This document shows, piece after piece, positions 23,593 through 34,380 of a stretch of 64,000 bases of DNA. The DNA is taken from NCBI RefSeq assembly GCF_963924675.1, contig NC_089225.1, positions 109,506,313-109,570,312 of the forward strand, given 5' to 3'. Position 1 is the stretch's first letter; each line of letters starts with the position of its first letter. Position numbers and translations under genes: made by a program. The notes under the pieces are model-generated. The model had not been told where the DNA came from and did not search any database. It saw only the letters and a list, made by a program, of their open reading frames with translations. Source of the DNA: Phocoena phocoena (lineage: Eukaryota; Chordata; Mammalia; Artiodactyla; Phocoenidae).

Positions 23593-24992
23593 AATTTCCA
23601 GGAAAATTTCTAGAAAGGATGAGGAACATAGAGAGCTATCTCTAAGGTCCTTAATACAAAGTTGGAAATTCTTTTTTTAAAAAAAGGTGGAACCTTTATT
23701 CTCAGAGAAGGAAGAGCAATTCCTGTGACACCAGCTCTAGGTATCAGGACAAGGGCGTGTGGCGACCCCATCAAATTGACAGTCCATTTGAGCGTCCATA
23801 AACTCAGCTGCTCAAGACCTAAGTCATCAGGGGAATGGAGCACATAGCAAATCGAAAGAAAATCTGAGCAGAAAGCTTTCTGCAGCCCCTGTTGTGCATT
23901 TACAGAAGAGAACTTTTCACCCGTTTACCTTGCTTGTAGCAAAACTCACCGTCTCCTGCAAACTGCACCCAGAAAGAGAACCAGTGGTGGGCAATGCAGC
24001 AGCTAAGGAGGGCTCCAGGCGTCTAGTGTTCTAGAGAAGGCAGCTGCTCTGGACCTTAGTCTCCAAGAGTAATTTGGGGTTTAGAGACCCAACAATGACA
24101 AAGAAAGAGGATGTCGCTGGACACTCAGGCTGGGGAACCAATCCCTGGCTTTGCCTTTAGACTGAAGGCATCCCCTTCCCACAGCCTTGCTCCCGTATGA
24201 GGCTCAGGGCACACCTGGGGCCAGGGAGGTTGTGCCTGAACAGGTGGCTGAGCTTCTTGGGGGACATAGAGTCACGCTGGAGGGATGGACAGTCCTCTCA
24301 GAAGTCGGCAGGTGACACCATTTGCAGGATGGGAGCTGAGGCTTTGCTGAGACGACCAGGATCCAGGTGACTTACCTGACCCCGGAGAGCCAAGGGCCAC
24401 GACAACACAGCAAGCCCCCTTCCCAGGACGGGGTACCCTTCTGGGAGAGCAATTGGGACAGAGACCGTGTTCAAGTCTATGTGGCTGGGAAGTCTGTGTT
24501 TGCTGGTGTATTTGTGCATATAAGCATGTGCACAAGGGGACAGAGACAGACCGATGGAGGACAGGCCCCTTTAGCATAAGACGGAAGGGGTAAGTGCTCA
24601 GGAGATGGTCAGTACCAGTGAGAGAGATGACTGGCTGTCCTGTATGCTTGACTCTGGAAATAATGGAGATCCAGGACCAGGTGGACTTGCCAGCTTGGCC
24701 TCAGAATATAGTACTGGTCCACGCAGAGTCAAGGTGGCGGAAACCAGGACTCAGGTGGGAGAGTGAAGGAAAAAGAAAGAAGACGATGGGAGACCAGCTG
24801 CAGAGGGCTCCTGGGCTCTTGTAAAAGATGGACACCGGGTGGGCTACGAGGAAGGAGACGGGAACAATAAAGGAAACTTTCCCACCCATCCCGTCCTTGG
24901 TCTCCAAGCGTGTTCAAGTTGACTTCAGGTAGGCAGAGTTCCTGCTGATAATTAACTTGGCCAGCAAAGCTTCTGGGCTTACTTAAGCTTGC
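23593..24992. other. Unassigned non-coding stretch
   Basis: No repeat or gene that I can support. Frames at 24272-24577 and 24729-25262 (minus) lack motifs, and the latter translates a CA-rich tract. Confidence 0.45.
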
Positions 24993-25145
24993 TACACACG
25001 CGCACACACACACACGCCCCCCACGCAACATGCAGACACACCACACTACACACACCCAACTCAAAAACACACCCCCACATACACAAAATATACCCACACG
25101 CTGCAAACACCACACACTCCTACACATATGCAACACACACGTACA
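24993..25145. repeat. Degenerate (CA)n low-complexity tract
   Basis: About 150 bp dominated by CA and CACAC units, broken by interspersed T, G and A. It looks like a decayed or compound microsatellite. Frames through it (24989-25446) are artefacts of the repeat. Confidence 0.8.
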
Positions 25146-25344
25146 CTGGCTCCTCAGTTTCCCTCTGGGTCTCTCTGAATTTTCTAGACTTAACCCAACC
25201 TCTGTTTCTTCAGGAGCCCTTAATGCTAGGAAGTCAGAGAGAAAAACAGACTGCCATTTCACGTTCTGTAAACTGTTTCTGTCTGTTTCATTTGTCTTTT
25301 ATTATAAAAGTTCACAGAATGGTGTCCCATTTTTTTCCAGATTA

Positions 25345-25930
25345 TTCTATACGTTCAACTTCGTCTCCACGAAATTCCAGCAGGTTTATTTTGTGTGTGT
25401 GAAAATTGACAGGCTAATTCAAAAATGTATTTTGGAATGCAAATGACCTAGCCAAAACAATTTTTTAAAAAGACGAAGTCAGAGGACCTGCCCCTGATAT
25501 CAATCCAAATTTAATACAAACTAACCCACAGTAACAGAAAGCAGTGGAGCATCTACCTGGGTGGGAAGAAGAAGGGACCATAAAGGAGTCAGGGAAACAA
25601 TTGGTGGTGACGGACATGTTCTTTATGTTGATTGTTGTGGTGGTTTCAAAGTAGTTTCAACACATCTGCTAAATTCAAAGAAGTGTGCATTTTATTTTTT
25701 AGTATTTATTTATTTGGCTGCGCCGGGTCTTAGTTGCGGCATGTAGGATCTTTAGTTGCAGCATGTGGGATCTCGTTCCCTGACCAGGGATTGAACCCGG
25801 GTCCCCTGCATTGGGAGCATGGAGTTTTAGACACCGGACCACGAGGGAAGTCCCTGAAGTGTGTATTTTAAATGATGCAATTGTACTGTTCATATATTAA
25901 ACCTCAATCAATTTTATTTAAAAAATGTTA
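25345..25930 (+). mobile_element. Internally deleted L1, split by a SINE
   Basis: The 5' part (CCACGAAATTCCAGCAGG, TTGACAGGCTAATTC, CTAGCCAAAACAATTTT) matches central ORF2. After about 25535 the sequence jumps to the 3' UTR (ATGTTCTTTATGTTGATTG). The last part of ORF2 is therefore missing. The SINE at 25695-25855 lies in the 3' UTR, which resumes with AATGATGCAATTGTACTG and ends near the A-rich tail. Confidence 0.75.
25695..25855 (-). mobile_element. Short CHR-2-type SINE, antisense, with TSD
   Basis: This is a compact tRNA-derived SINE of about 160 bp. The plus strand reads TTATTTATTTGGCTGCGCC.. and ends CACGAGGGAAGTCCCT. The B-box complement (GGGATTGAACCC) is clear. The TSD is GAAGTGTGCATTTTA (25680-25694) against GAAGTGTGTATTTTA (25856-25870). 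Its host is the 3' UTR of the surrounding L1. Confidence 0.92.
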
Positions 25931-26070
25931 AAAAGAAAACAAAATAATTGGGGCTTGGTGTGGGAAGCACAGAGGAATGTTACCAGCCCTGTTTGCCTCC
26001 GGGGAATAATTTGTACTTGAGAGTTTGGACCAGGCAACTCTCTAAGCACCTTTGCAGCCTTCTTCATCTC
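25931..26070. other. Unassigned
   Basis: Short gap of unassigned sequence between the L1 tail and the LTR-like segment. Confidence 0.4.
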
Positions 26071-26410
26071 TGAGGTCGTGTGCTCGTCACCCGTAGCTCA
26101 AGAGCTGGGGTTCTTCTGACATAGGTCAAGCCCGGTTCCTGATTTTGCACCTGCAGAGAACATTTTTCCGCCTCCTTGACCCTGCACCATAAAACCCGGC
26201 CAGACCCTTGCGCTTTGCTCATAGACAGGACCCCTCTCCCACCAGCTGGACGAACATCCCTCATTTTTCCCTACATTTGAAATAGTGGCGAATAGCAACT
26301 CCTTCCTCTGCACAAGTAGCTAATAAAGAATCGAGAAATGGGGCAGCTCGTGGATGTGCGCCTAGGATCTTTCCTCCTAGCGGATCCCGAGGCTCTGTCT
26401 GCTTTCTGAG
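26071..26410 (+). mobile_element. Possible ERV LTR 3' part
   Basis: The layout resembles an LTR: a CATAAAACCC box that could be a TATA-like element (26189), then an AATAAAG polyadenylation signal near 26322, then TCTTTCCTCCTAGC. No ends or TSD could be fixed, so this is tentative. Confidence 0.35.
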
Positions 26411-27984
26411 TCAGGTGCCCCATTTCATTAGATGTGAGAATGGAACGCCTCCTCTAAAAGCTGGGTTTATGGCAAGGAAGCCTTTTCCTGGGTCTCCAGT
26501 TTTCCAAATATTCACAGACTCCTCCTCTCCATGGAGCTGGAGAGAACTTTTTTTTTTTAGAGGTGAAGGACTGTTTATTACTCGTAGTGATGACGGCAGC
26601 CAGTGTATTAGCATTGTTATGCTGGTTACCTAAGCCCCAATTCCACAGGGTGACATGAAAAGGGCCAAATGACACCTGCACGTGCAAAGAGTTGCATTAT
26701 AGGAGAAGAGCCTGGAGCTCAGGGAACCTGAATATTTGGAGAGACCTTCTTTTAAGTTCCCCCAAATCCTTCTCTTAGGGACAGTCCCGAGAGCAGACTG
26801 CACTTCATGGGCCTTCCAGAGCTCATCCAGGCAGTGTGCAATGCCACGTGAGTGATAATGGATTCACCTATTAGAATATGCATGAACTGAGGAGGTTCTG
26901 ATGGTCAGAGCAGACCTCATTCAAAGTTAAATGAAGGAGCAGGAGAGAAACAAGCAAAAGAAATCGGATCAGTGAATTTCGTCCGAAGAAGATCTCCTAG
27001 TGGGATCTTTCATTTCGTGATAAAGAAACGGGGAAATGGCTATTTCTAAAGAGGTGAAGGCCCAGAATTTCGATGAAGAATATTTTACATAGGCCTAAAC
27101 TCTTTTATTTTCTTAGGAACGTCTTATGTTGTACATACTTCCACATAAGACCCAAGACTTGTAATTTTCTACACTCCATTCAGCCACCTAAAGTCTCACT
27201 TGTGTTCTGAGAATCACAGCCCGAAAGGCAAACCAGCTGAGCGTGCACTTCTGCATGGAGCCAGCTTCTGCCTGGGGTAGCAATCTCGTCTCCTCCCTCG
27301 GGCACTGGGTGGCACGACACAGAAATCAGTGGGTCAAATAAGAGCAACCGCACATGTCCCAGAAGTGACCAGACGCCACACGCGTGGACGCGGTGGACTG
27401 CACCCCCCCCTTCAAGCTCAGCAGTTGTGCGTTTTTCTACTTTACGTATTTGACCTGTACGTAGACTTGTTCCTGCAGATGGGGTTCTGGGTCAGCCTCC
27501 CTGCTCTGTATCCCTGAGGATTCTTGGCAGTGCTTTACTCACTGTGTGGACAGATGCTAGCTGTCAGCCCATGTCTTAGTTTGGGGTCCCCTGAGGGCAG
27601 ACCCGGTCACAAAGACTTGAGTACAGGGATGTGACTCGGGGGGTGGGGTGGGGTCATCCTGAGCAGTGTGACGGAGGCAGTGGGGAAGGTGACAGAGACA
27701 CGAGGAAGCCGATAAAAGGCGCATCGATGCAGTGTTACCTCCCTGGGCAGGTGGGACGAACCCTGCGTCTCTGTGTGAACCACCTTTCCGGGAAGTTCCT
27801 CCACCCCATCCAATGGGGCTTTACTCCAGAGGCTTTAGCCCTCCAGAATTTCTGGGGTCCCTGGGCTTGGACTCAGCAAGGCCCACGGTGCCAAGGCACC
27901 TTGTGGACAGAGGAGCAGCCGGCCGCAGGCAGGAAACTGTCAGCCGGCAGATACCTGGCCACTGCAGCTCAGGGACACTCAGGG
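26411..27984. other. Unassigned stretch
   Basis: The part from 27565 (TTAGTTTGGGGTCCCCTGAGG..GATAAAAGGCGCATC) recalls an old dispersed repeat that I cannot name. Overlapping frames at 27631-28286 are partly translations of the (TG)n tract and are not genes. Confidence 0.4.
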
Positions 27985-27994
27985 GTGTGTGTGT

Positions 27995-28030
<36 letters not shown>

Positions 28031-28034
28031 GTGG
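27985..28034. repeat. (TG)n microsatellite
   Basis: About 50 bp of nearly perfect TG dinucleotides with isolated CA and C interruptions (GTGCACGTG, GTGCGTG). Alternating purine-pyrimidine sequence of this length can adopt Z-DNA. Confidence 0.95.
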
Positions 28035-28035
28035 C

Positions 28036-28053
28036 GGGCGGGGGCTGGGTGGG
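28036..28053 (+). other. Predicted G-quadruplex motif
   Basis: GGG-C-GGGGG-CT-GGG-T-GGG: four G runs with loops of 1, 2 and 1 nt. This satisfies the standard quadruplex pattern with unusually tight loops. It abuts the (TG)n tract. Confidence 0.75.
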
Positions 28054-29181
28054 CCACCGCCAGCAGCTACCCCAGCTCTTTGGCATCAGTTCACATAGGG
28101 CCTTGGTTACCATGTTTATGCAGAACTTGTATGTCAATCATATTAAGAGTCATAGAGAAAATGTCTCTTGGGTGGATCAGGAAAATAGAACTTTCCAAAT
28201 TGAAAAGGAAGGAAAACAGGGCTGCTTTCACGTGCCCCCTTCCTTTCAACTTTAACTTAGCAACTCGCTGCCATTTGGATGTTTGAGGTGTAGACTTCCA
28301 TTCCTGCTCTGGTCCCCTGCCCTAGCAGACCCTCCCACCACGGGGATCAGAAGGGTGAGCAGATCAGGAGAGACAGCCTGAACACCATGAAAATGTTTCT
28401 TTCTTTTGTCTTTCTCTGAGCGTGATATCCTTCTATCTGGCGCCCAGAGAGAGAGGCAGGTAGGGTGGGAATTAACATGAAAATAGAGAGAATCCAAAGA
28501 GAAAAAGGTAATTTCAGCTTATGAAACTCAAAATAGTCTTTCACAGGACTAGGGCGTTCCACAGCCTTGCATGATTGTGAGAAAGGATGGAGACGGGCTG
28601 GGTGCCTCAGGTCCTGGGCTGGCATGGAAGGGGAGCCCTCCCCTTGCTGCCTGTGAGACCTGGGAGGGCACAGGTGGGAGCGGTTTTGATTTCCCTTTCC
28701 CAGAACTGCCTGCCAGGGGAAGGCGTGCTAGATAAGCTTAGAGAAGCGTCCGGGGTGGAGGGGTCCTGGCTCTGATCCCTTCTGGGGACTCGTGACAACA
28801 GACGTGGCTCAACATACATCAGAAGGCCGGGAAGCGTGATCAGAGAGAGTGAGCTAGGTTTGAACATTTGAGCCTCTCTGTTACCAGGGACATGGGGCCG
28901 AGGCCAGCAGGTCTGCGGAAGGGCCCACCACAGTGGCCGAACGAGACTCCTGGCATCGTTTGGAGGCAGACAAGGCAGAGACTCAGTGAGGCCAACAGCT
29001 CTTCAAGAGACAAGGGGAAGCCACATGGACAAAGCAGGGCCCTGAGAAGCTGTCAGAGAACAGAACACGAGCCCTTCGTCTCCAGAGGTCAGCAGAACAC
29101 ACAGAGAGGGGACGAAGACAGCCATATCCTAGGGGACGCGGGCCCCCAGACCTCAGGTGGGAGCCGAGAACCTTCTCTCCA
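28054..29181. other. Unassigned stretch
   Basis: No named repeat or gene. Many short conflicting frames on both strands. Confidence 0.4.
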
Positions 29182-29196
29182 CCACCAGGGGGCGCC
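29182..29196 (+). promoter_or_regulatory. Strong CTCF-like core motif
   Basis: CCACCAGGGGGCGCC matches the vertebrate CTCF core (CCASYAGRGGGCRS type) at all key positions in the forward orientation. The surrounding sequence is not one of the recognised SINEs, so it is not a by-product of those repeats. Binding cannot be inferred from sequence alone. Confidence 0.65.
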
Positions 29197-29889
29197 TGGG
29201 GTCTGAGAGAGGAGCCAGTGGAGGCAAGGCTCCAGAAACAAAAAGGGAGACGTTATCGCCAAAGACTGAGCGCCTCCTACAGTGATTCTTTAAGATCTTG
29301 AATCAAACTAAGTTTAAAGCTAGATGAGACATTTAGTTCAGGTGAGTCTAATTTTTTCCCAGCGAAATGCTTTGAACTGAGTGCTGTCAGAAAGTGGTTG
29401 GATATTACAAGAAATTGTATCCGGACTGAGCAAGGCTAAAGCAGAAACTGGCAAAGAGAAGGTGGTCTCCCCCACGGGCCGGGATGCGGGTGCAGCGGGA
29501 GGGTGTCGTTCTTGTGGTCTGGACAATGTGCACCTTCTTACCTGCATCCAGATAGGACCGTGCAGCGGTCTTGGGCTTGCTGCATCGGGGTCGCAGACGG
29601 GCTTTGTCTGATGGTGATGTTCTCTTGTGGAGAAGCCCAAGGACAGCTGTGTGTGCCCGGCCAGATGTCAGGGGCTACTTTCCAATGAGATCCTGTAAAA
29701 AAGGTAGAGTAATAACATTAGCTGGGTACGGACAAGCCTGTGAATGTAGTACATTAGGGAGCCCACAAGCCAACTTTACTTCGTAAGAAAATGTAATCTC
29801 TTAGGAAGAAGGAACTATGAATCAGGTAGAAATGGAATCCTTCTTTTGTCAAATGGCTTGTCATGATTCGTAAAAAAAAAACCAAAATA
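29197..29889. other. Unassigned stretch
   Basis: No gene or named repeat. Small frames at 29338-29786 lie on both strands without domains. Confidence 0.4.
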
Positions 29890-30790
29890 AAACAGCAACT
29901 TAGATCCAGACTTAACAAACCCGCACAATAAATTTCAATTAGGTTAATGAAGTTTATGTTCAAAAGGTCAAAGTTAACAATTTAGAATTACACAGTAAAA
30001 ATATTTCTCCAACCCATGATTGTCACAGGATTTCCCAAATTTAAACACTAGAGTTTATCTCAAAGACAGCAATCAGTATAGTTGAATCCATCAAAATTCA
30101 AATTGTATGTGTCAAAACACACCATAAATAGAACTGAAAAGTTAGACATCTAATTTTAACATGTTTCAAGCAAATATGGAAAAATGGAAACCTCATTAAT
30201 ATTTAAATATCTCATACACATGACTAGAAAGGCACTAAAACGTCAATAAAATGGACAAATGCATGATGAAATATATATAAATTATGACAAACAAATGATT
30301 AATAAAGAATTGGATAAATGCCTAGCTTTGCTAGTGACCAAAGTAATTTAAACAATGAAAATATACAATTATAAACAATCATACAACAATATTAAAGTGC
30401 AATTCTATGTACCAAACCATAAGTGATTTTAAAAAATGGAAAATGCCAAACAATCATGAGAATTTGTCAAAATGAACACCCTCTTATACTATTGGTCAGG
30501 TTATAAATTTTTCCAACATTCCTCGAAACTAATTAGATTTCTAGAGATCTAACCTGAGAAATTATTTCAAAGCGCAATGATTTCTACACGACATGGTCAT
30601 GGCCAAAATATTTGAAATGGAAGACAAATTGGAAATAACTCAAAGAGTTAGGGTGAAACAGATTATGGCTTTCTATGAAATATAACGTCATAGATCATAC
30701 GTTACAGAGATTTCACAATGCCTTGGGGAAATACTTCTCTTTCATATTTATCCGCAAAAAAGATACACCATTGCATGGTTGTGGTTGACC
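29890..30790 (+). mobile_element. Ancient, AT-rich L1 relic
   Basis: Very AT-rich sequence with phrases in the order of the C-terminal third of an old L1 (GAAAATGCCAAACAATCATG, CCCTCTTATACTATTGGTCAGG, GAAATTATTTCAAAG, TTGGAAATAACTC). Frames are completely broken. Confidence 0.55.
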
Positions 30791-31589
30791 TTTAAGTTAT
30801 GAAGGGTTTTTAGAGGATAGTTATTACATTTTATCATGAGAGTAATTTTTCATTTCTTATCTAGTAGAGTGACAAACTGCTTATTTAAAGAACACTGAGG
30901 TTCTGGTTTTGAGGAATTTTTTCCTCAGCATTGAGTTAAATGACTGAGCCCTTCCCACCTTAAGTAACTAGACTCTCTCTCCAGATTGAAACACATATTC
31001 AAAACAGTTTAAAAATAATTACAAATGATTCACTGTGTAAAGCAGCTTGTATTTTTTTCTTTTTCTTTTCTTTTTTTTTTTTCTGCTCTGACATATGTGG
31101 AAATCCTTCTTTTTTGAGGAAAAATAATTTGGTCGTTATTATTCCAACATAGAGTGGGTGTCTGTCGTGAACGGAAATGTCAATGTATTTTAATAACAGA
31201 ATCTACCTTTTAGTATGGCAAAGGCATTACTTATTCATTACACCCACTGCAATAAGATGCCGTTCTCATTCTGTGCAATGTGCGGGCCTCAGCGTTGCAT
31301 TATTAATGTTCCCTATTTACAGACATACAGTGCAGAAAGCCATTTCCCATAAAAATGTTGAGTGTTTCATCCTGTTCATTTGGAATGATTTGGATAATGG
31401 TCATTCAACCGAATTATGATGATGATGTTTTATGTGGTATTTTAGAAACAATCACGTAAAATTTGGTGGAAGAGTGAATCATGAAAACAAGTGTTTGGAA
31501 ATTACCACCAACTCCTGTGAGCCTCAGAGACAGCCTTGTATTCCCAAGGTCACGGGTGGCTCCCGGGAATTCCTTGAAGGGCTGAAGAT
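30791..31589. other. Unassigned stretch with a T-rich patch
   Basis: A T/C-rich run at about 31056-31085 is the only low-complexity element. No gene evidence. Confidence 0.4.
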
Positions 31590-31604
31590 GCCTGCTGCTT
31601 TCTT

Positions 31605-31966
31605 TCTTTCTTTCTTTCTTTTTTTAACAAATTTATTTATTTTATTTTTGGCTGCATTGGGTCTTTGTTGCTGTGCGCAGGCTTTCTCTAGCTGCGCGAA
31701 CGGGGCTTACTCTTTGTTGCAGTGCGCGGGCTTCTCGTTGCAGTGGCTTCTCTTGTGGAACACGGGCTCTAGGTGTGTGGACTTCAGTAGTTGTGGCACA
31801 CAGGCTCAGTAATTGTGGCTCTCGGGCTCTAGAGTGCAGGCTCAGTAGTTGTGGTACATGCGCTTAGTTGCTCCACAGCGTGTGGGATCTTCTCAGACCA
31901 GAGCTCGAACCCGTGTCCCCTGAATTGGCAGATGGATTCTTAACCACTGCGCCACGAGGGAAGTCC
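31605..31966 (-). mobile_element. Long CHR-type SINE, antisense, exact 15-bp TSD
   Basis: Flanked on both sides by GCCTGCTGCTTTCTT (31590-31604 and 31967-31981). The tail side carries TTTC repeats then TTTATTTATTTTATTTTTGG. The body has the tandem ACTACTGAG-like units of the long form. Confidence 0.95.
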
Positions 31967-31981
31967 GCCTGCTGCTTTCTT

Positions 31982-32221
31982 ATCTTACTCCCTCCAGAAC
32001 CTCTCTGCTGTGATGCTGCAGCTCCATGTACCTGTGTCTCCATCCTCCCCCACCTGTCTCCACCCCACCACACATGCCAGCTGATTACACCAGGAGAGAT
32101 GCTCAACCCCGCTGGGCCGATTAGATTCTCTGTCCAAGGAATTTGGAACTTGAGACTTGGAGACAAGTCGGCATGCAGTGTAGACCACTGGACGTGTAAA
32201 CTCATTTTGATCCTCAATAAG
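31982..32221. other. Unassigned
   Basis: C-rich sequence without a named repeat or gene. Confidence 0.35.
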
Positions 32222-32633
32222 GTACACACAAGTTGACCAAACGGCCCAGCAATTCTGTTCTTAGGTATATGCTCAAAAACACTGAAATACATACTTAAAC
32301 CAGTACATGTTTGAGGCAGCATTATTCACAATAGCCAAAAAGTGGAAACAACCCAAGTGTCCGTCAACAGATGAGTAAATAAACAAAATGTGGTCTCTCC
32401 ATACAATGAAATATGATTCAGCCATAAAAAGGAATGATGTACTGATACAGATTATAGTGTGGATGAACTTCAGAGTATTATGCTAACGAAAGAAATCAAT
32501 CACAAAGAGCACGTATTACATGGTTCCATTTATATGAAATTTCCAGAACAAGTGAATGCACAGAGGCAGAAAACAGACTGGTGATTTCCAGGGGCTGGAG
32601 GAGGGAGTATAGGGAGAATGACTGCTTAATGGG

Positions 32634-33000
32634 TATCTTAGTCTTTGGGGGCTGCTATAACAACAACAAAAAACAGCCATCAAATGGTGGCCTAGAGACA
32701 ACAGAAATTTATTTCTCATAGTTCTGGAGACTGGAAGTCCAGGATCAAGATGCTGGCAGATTTGGTGTCTGCTGAGAGCCTGCTTCCTCAGAGAAAGCTG
32801 ACTTTTTGCTGTGTCCTCACAGGGTGGAAAGGGCAGGGAGCTCTGTGGGGCCTCCTTTATAAGGACACTAATCCCATTCACAAAGCTCCACCCTCGTGAC
32901 TAATCCCCTCTCCAAGGCCCTGTGTCCTAATACCATCACCTTGGGTGTCAGGTTTCAACATATGAATTTGGGGAGGGGTACTTATACTTAGTCTATAGTA
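32634..33000 (-). mobile_element. MaLR (MST-type) solo LTR, antisense, with 5-bp TSD
   Basis: The reverse of the MST LTR order is seen: TCTTAGTC..GGGCTGCTATAAC, ACAGAAATTTATTTCTCATAG, GCTGTGTCCTCACAGGGTGG, CTTTATAAGGACACTAATCC, CAACATATGAATTTGGGG. The host L1 motif ATGGG is duplicated at 32629-32633 and 33001-33005, the 5-bp TSD expected for ERVL-MaLR. The terminal TG/CA bases have mutated to TA at both ends. Confidence 0.9.
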
Positions 33001-33020
33001 ATGGGTATGGGGTTTTCTTT

Positions 33021-33163
33021 CTTTTCCTTTTCTTTTTTTTTTGATGGGGTGTGTTGGCCACACTGCCCAGCTTGTGGGATCCCATTCCCCTGACCAGGAA
33101 TCGAACCCAGGCCCTCAGCAGTGAAAGCGCAGAGTCCCAACGACTGGACCGCCAGGGGATTCC
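33021..33163 (-). mobile_element. Short CHR-2-type SINE, antisense, exact 13-bp TSD
   Basis: Flanked by TGGGGTTTTCTTT at 33008-33020 and 33164-33176. The plus strand shows the T-rich tail, then GTGTGTTGGCCACACTGCCC, the B-box complement GGAATCGAACCC and the terminal CCGCCAGGGGATTCC. It differs from the abundant short CHR form by its head and lack of the GGAGAGGCC body. Confidence 0.93.
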
Positions 33164-33214
33164 TGGGGTTTTCTTTTGAGGCGATGAAAATGTTTTGGAA
33201 TTAAAAAGAGGTGG

Positions 33215-33409
33215 GGGCTTCCCTGGTGGCGCAGTGGTGGAGAGTCCGCCTGCCGATGCAGGGGACGCAGGTTCCTGCCCCGGTCCGGGAAGATCCCACA
33301 TGCCACGGAGTGGCTGGGCCCGTGAGCCATGGCCGCGGAGCCTGTGCTCCGCAACGGGAGAGGCCACAACAGGGAGAGGCCCGTGTACCGCAAAAAAAAA
33401 AAAAAAAAA
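33215..33409 (+). mobile_element. CHR SINE, sense, with TSD
   Basis: Head GGGGCTTCCCTGG through GTACCGC and an uninterrupted A run of about 19. The TSD is AGAGGTGG at 33207-33214 and 33410-33417. It has the same 15-nt deletion between the GAGCCTG repeats as the copy at 10-213, which may mark a subfamily. Confidence 0.95.
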
Positions 33410-33510
33410 AGAGGTGGTAGTGGCACAACATTGTGAATATAACAAATGCCACCGGATTGTACGTTAGAGAAGTTAGTTTTATGTTATGTACATTTCCCTT
33501 CAATAACCAG

Positions 33511-34105
33511 CAATCCATATAGAGTTGGGGTCAGGAGCTGGCACATGGCATAGTTACAGAGATGCTAAACAAAGCTGTGTGGGCACATAGACTGGGAACC
33601 AGCAGAGGAGGTTGGCTTGAGAGGGGAGAGTGAGGACAGGCACACAGAGAGGGCAGAGGCGGCAGGCAGGCCAGAGCCATGCGTGCACGCTTGGTGACGT
33701 GCCATCCCTACAGTCAGGTTCTCCAAGGGTCCCCTGCATCCCCATGAACGCCCTTTCCTCTCAACTGGAATGGATCTCTGCCGCTCACAACCCAACAGTT
33801 TCAGTCTAAGACAGCCTCTTTCCAGCAAAATCACAGGTAGCTGTGTCTTGGTCAATAGACCAGGCCAGGATTAAACATGGGCATCAGAAATTTGACCATC
33901 AGCAGCTCACCTTGCCGAGTTCGGGGACTGACTAGCTGCTTCCATCAGGAGGGATGTGGACGGCACTGTGCTGTTGAAAACGACTGGGAGACCGTTGGGT
34001 CAGCACCAAAGGTCTCCTTGAGAAGGACCAGGAGGGTCTCATAGAGAGGAGCTTGGCAGGGCCTCACCAGAGACCTATTCTCTGAAGATCAAAAGGAAAA
34101 TGACC
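33511..34105. other. Unassigned stretch
   Basis: No named repeat or gene. Two overlapping minus-strand frames at 33554-33855 have no domain. Confidence 0.4.
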
Positions 34106-34380
34106 TTTTTAAAAAAACTTTTTATTTTATATTGGATTATAGTTGATTAACCGTGTTATTAATCAACATTGTAGGTTGTTAATCAACATAGTTTCAGGTA
34201 TACGACAAAGTGATTCAGTTATACATATATCTATTCTTTTTCAAATTCTTTTCCCAATTAGGTTGTTATACGATATTGAGCAGAGTTCCCTGTGTTATAT
34301 AGTAGGTCCTTGTTGGTTATCATTTTATCCTGGGATTATTGTCTAAACCACCCTCTTCACCATCAGATAAATTCACCCAT
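34106..34380 (-). mobile_element. Artiodactyl-type L1 3' UTR, antisense
   Basis: TTTTTATTTTATATTGGATTATAG, GTGATTCAGTTATACATATA, TATTGAGCAGAGTTCCCTGTG and TAGTAGGTCCTTGTTGGTTA are hallmark antisense phrases of the 3' UTR of the L1 common in cattle, pig and whales. A local duplication of TTAATCAACAT is visible near 34158-34190. Confidence 0.85.

Larger units (their letters stand above)
32222..33510 (+). mobile_element. L1 3' end carrying three nested insertions
   Basis: L1 sequence runs 32222-32633 (CCAGCAATTCTGTTCTTAGG, TTCACAATAGCCAAAAAGTGG, GATTTCCAGGGGCTGGAGG), then 33001-33020, 33177-33214 (GGCGATGAAAATGTTTTGG) and 33418-33510 (GCACAACATTGTGAATATA to the 3' end). The gaps are the LTR and two SINEs listed separately. 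Joined mentally, the four pieces keep the normal L1 order. The element is 5'-truncated and inactive. Confidence 0.9.

Noticed and set aside
24989..25446. His/Thr-rich frames
   Set aside because: They translate a degenerate CA repeat and then run into an L1 fragment.
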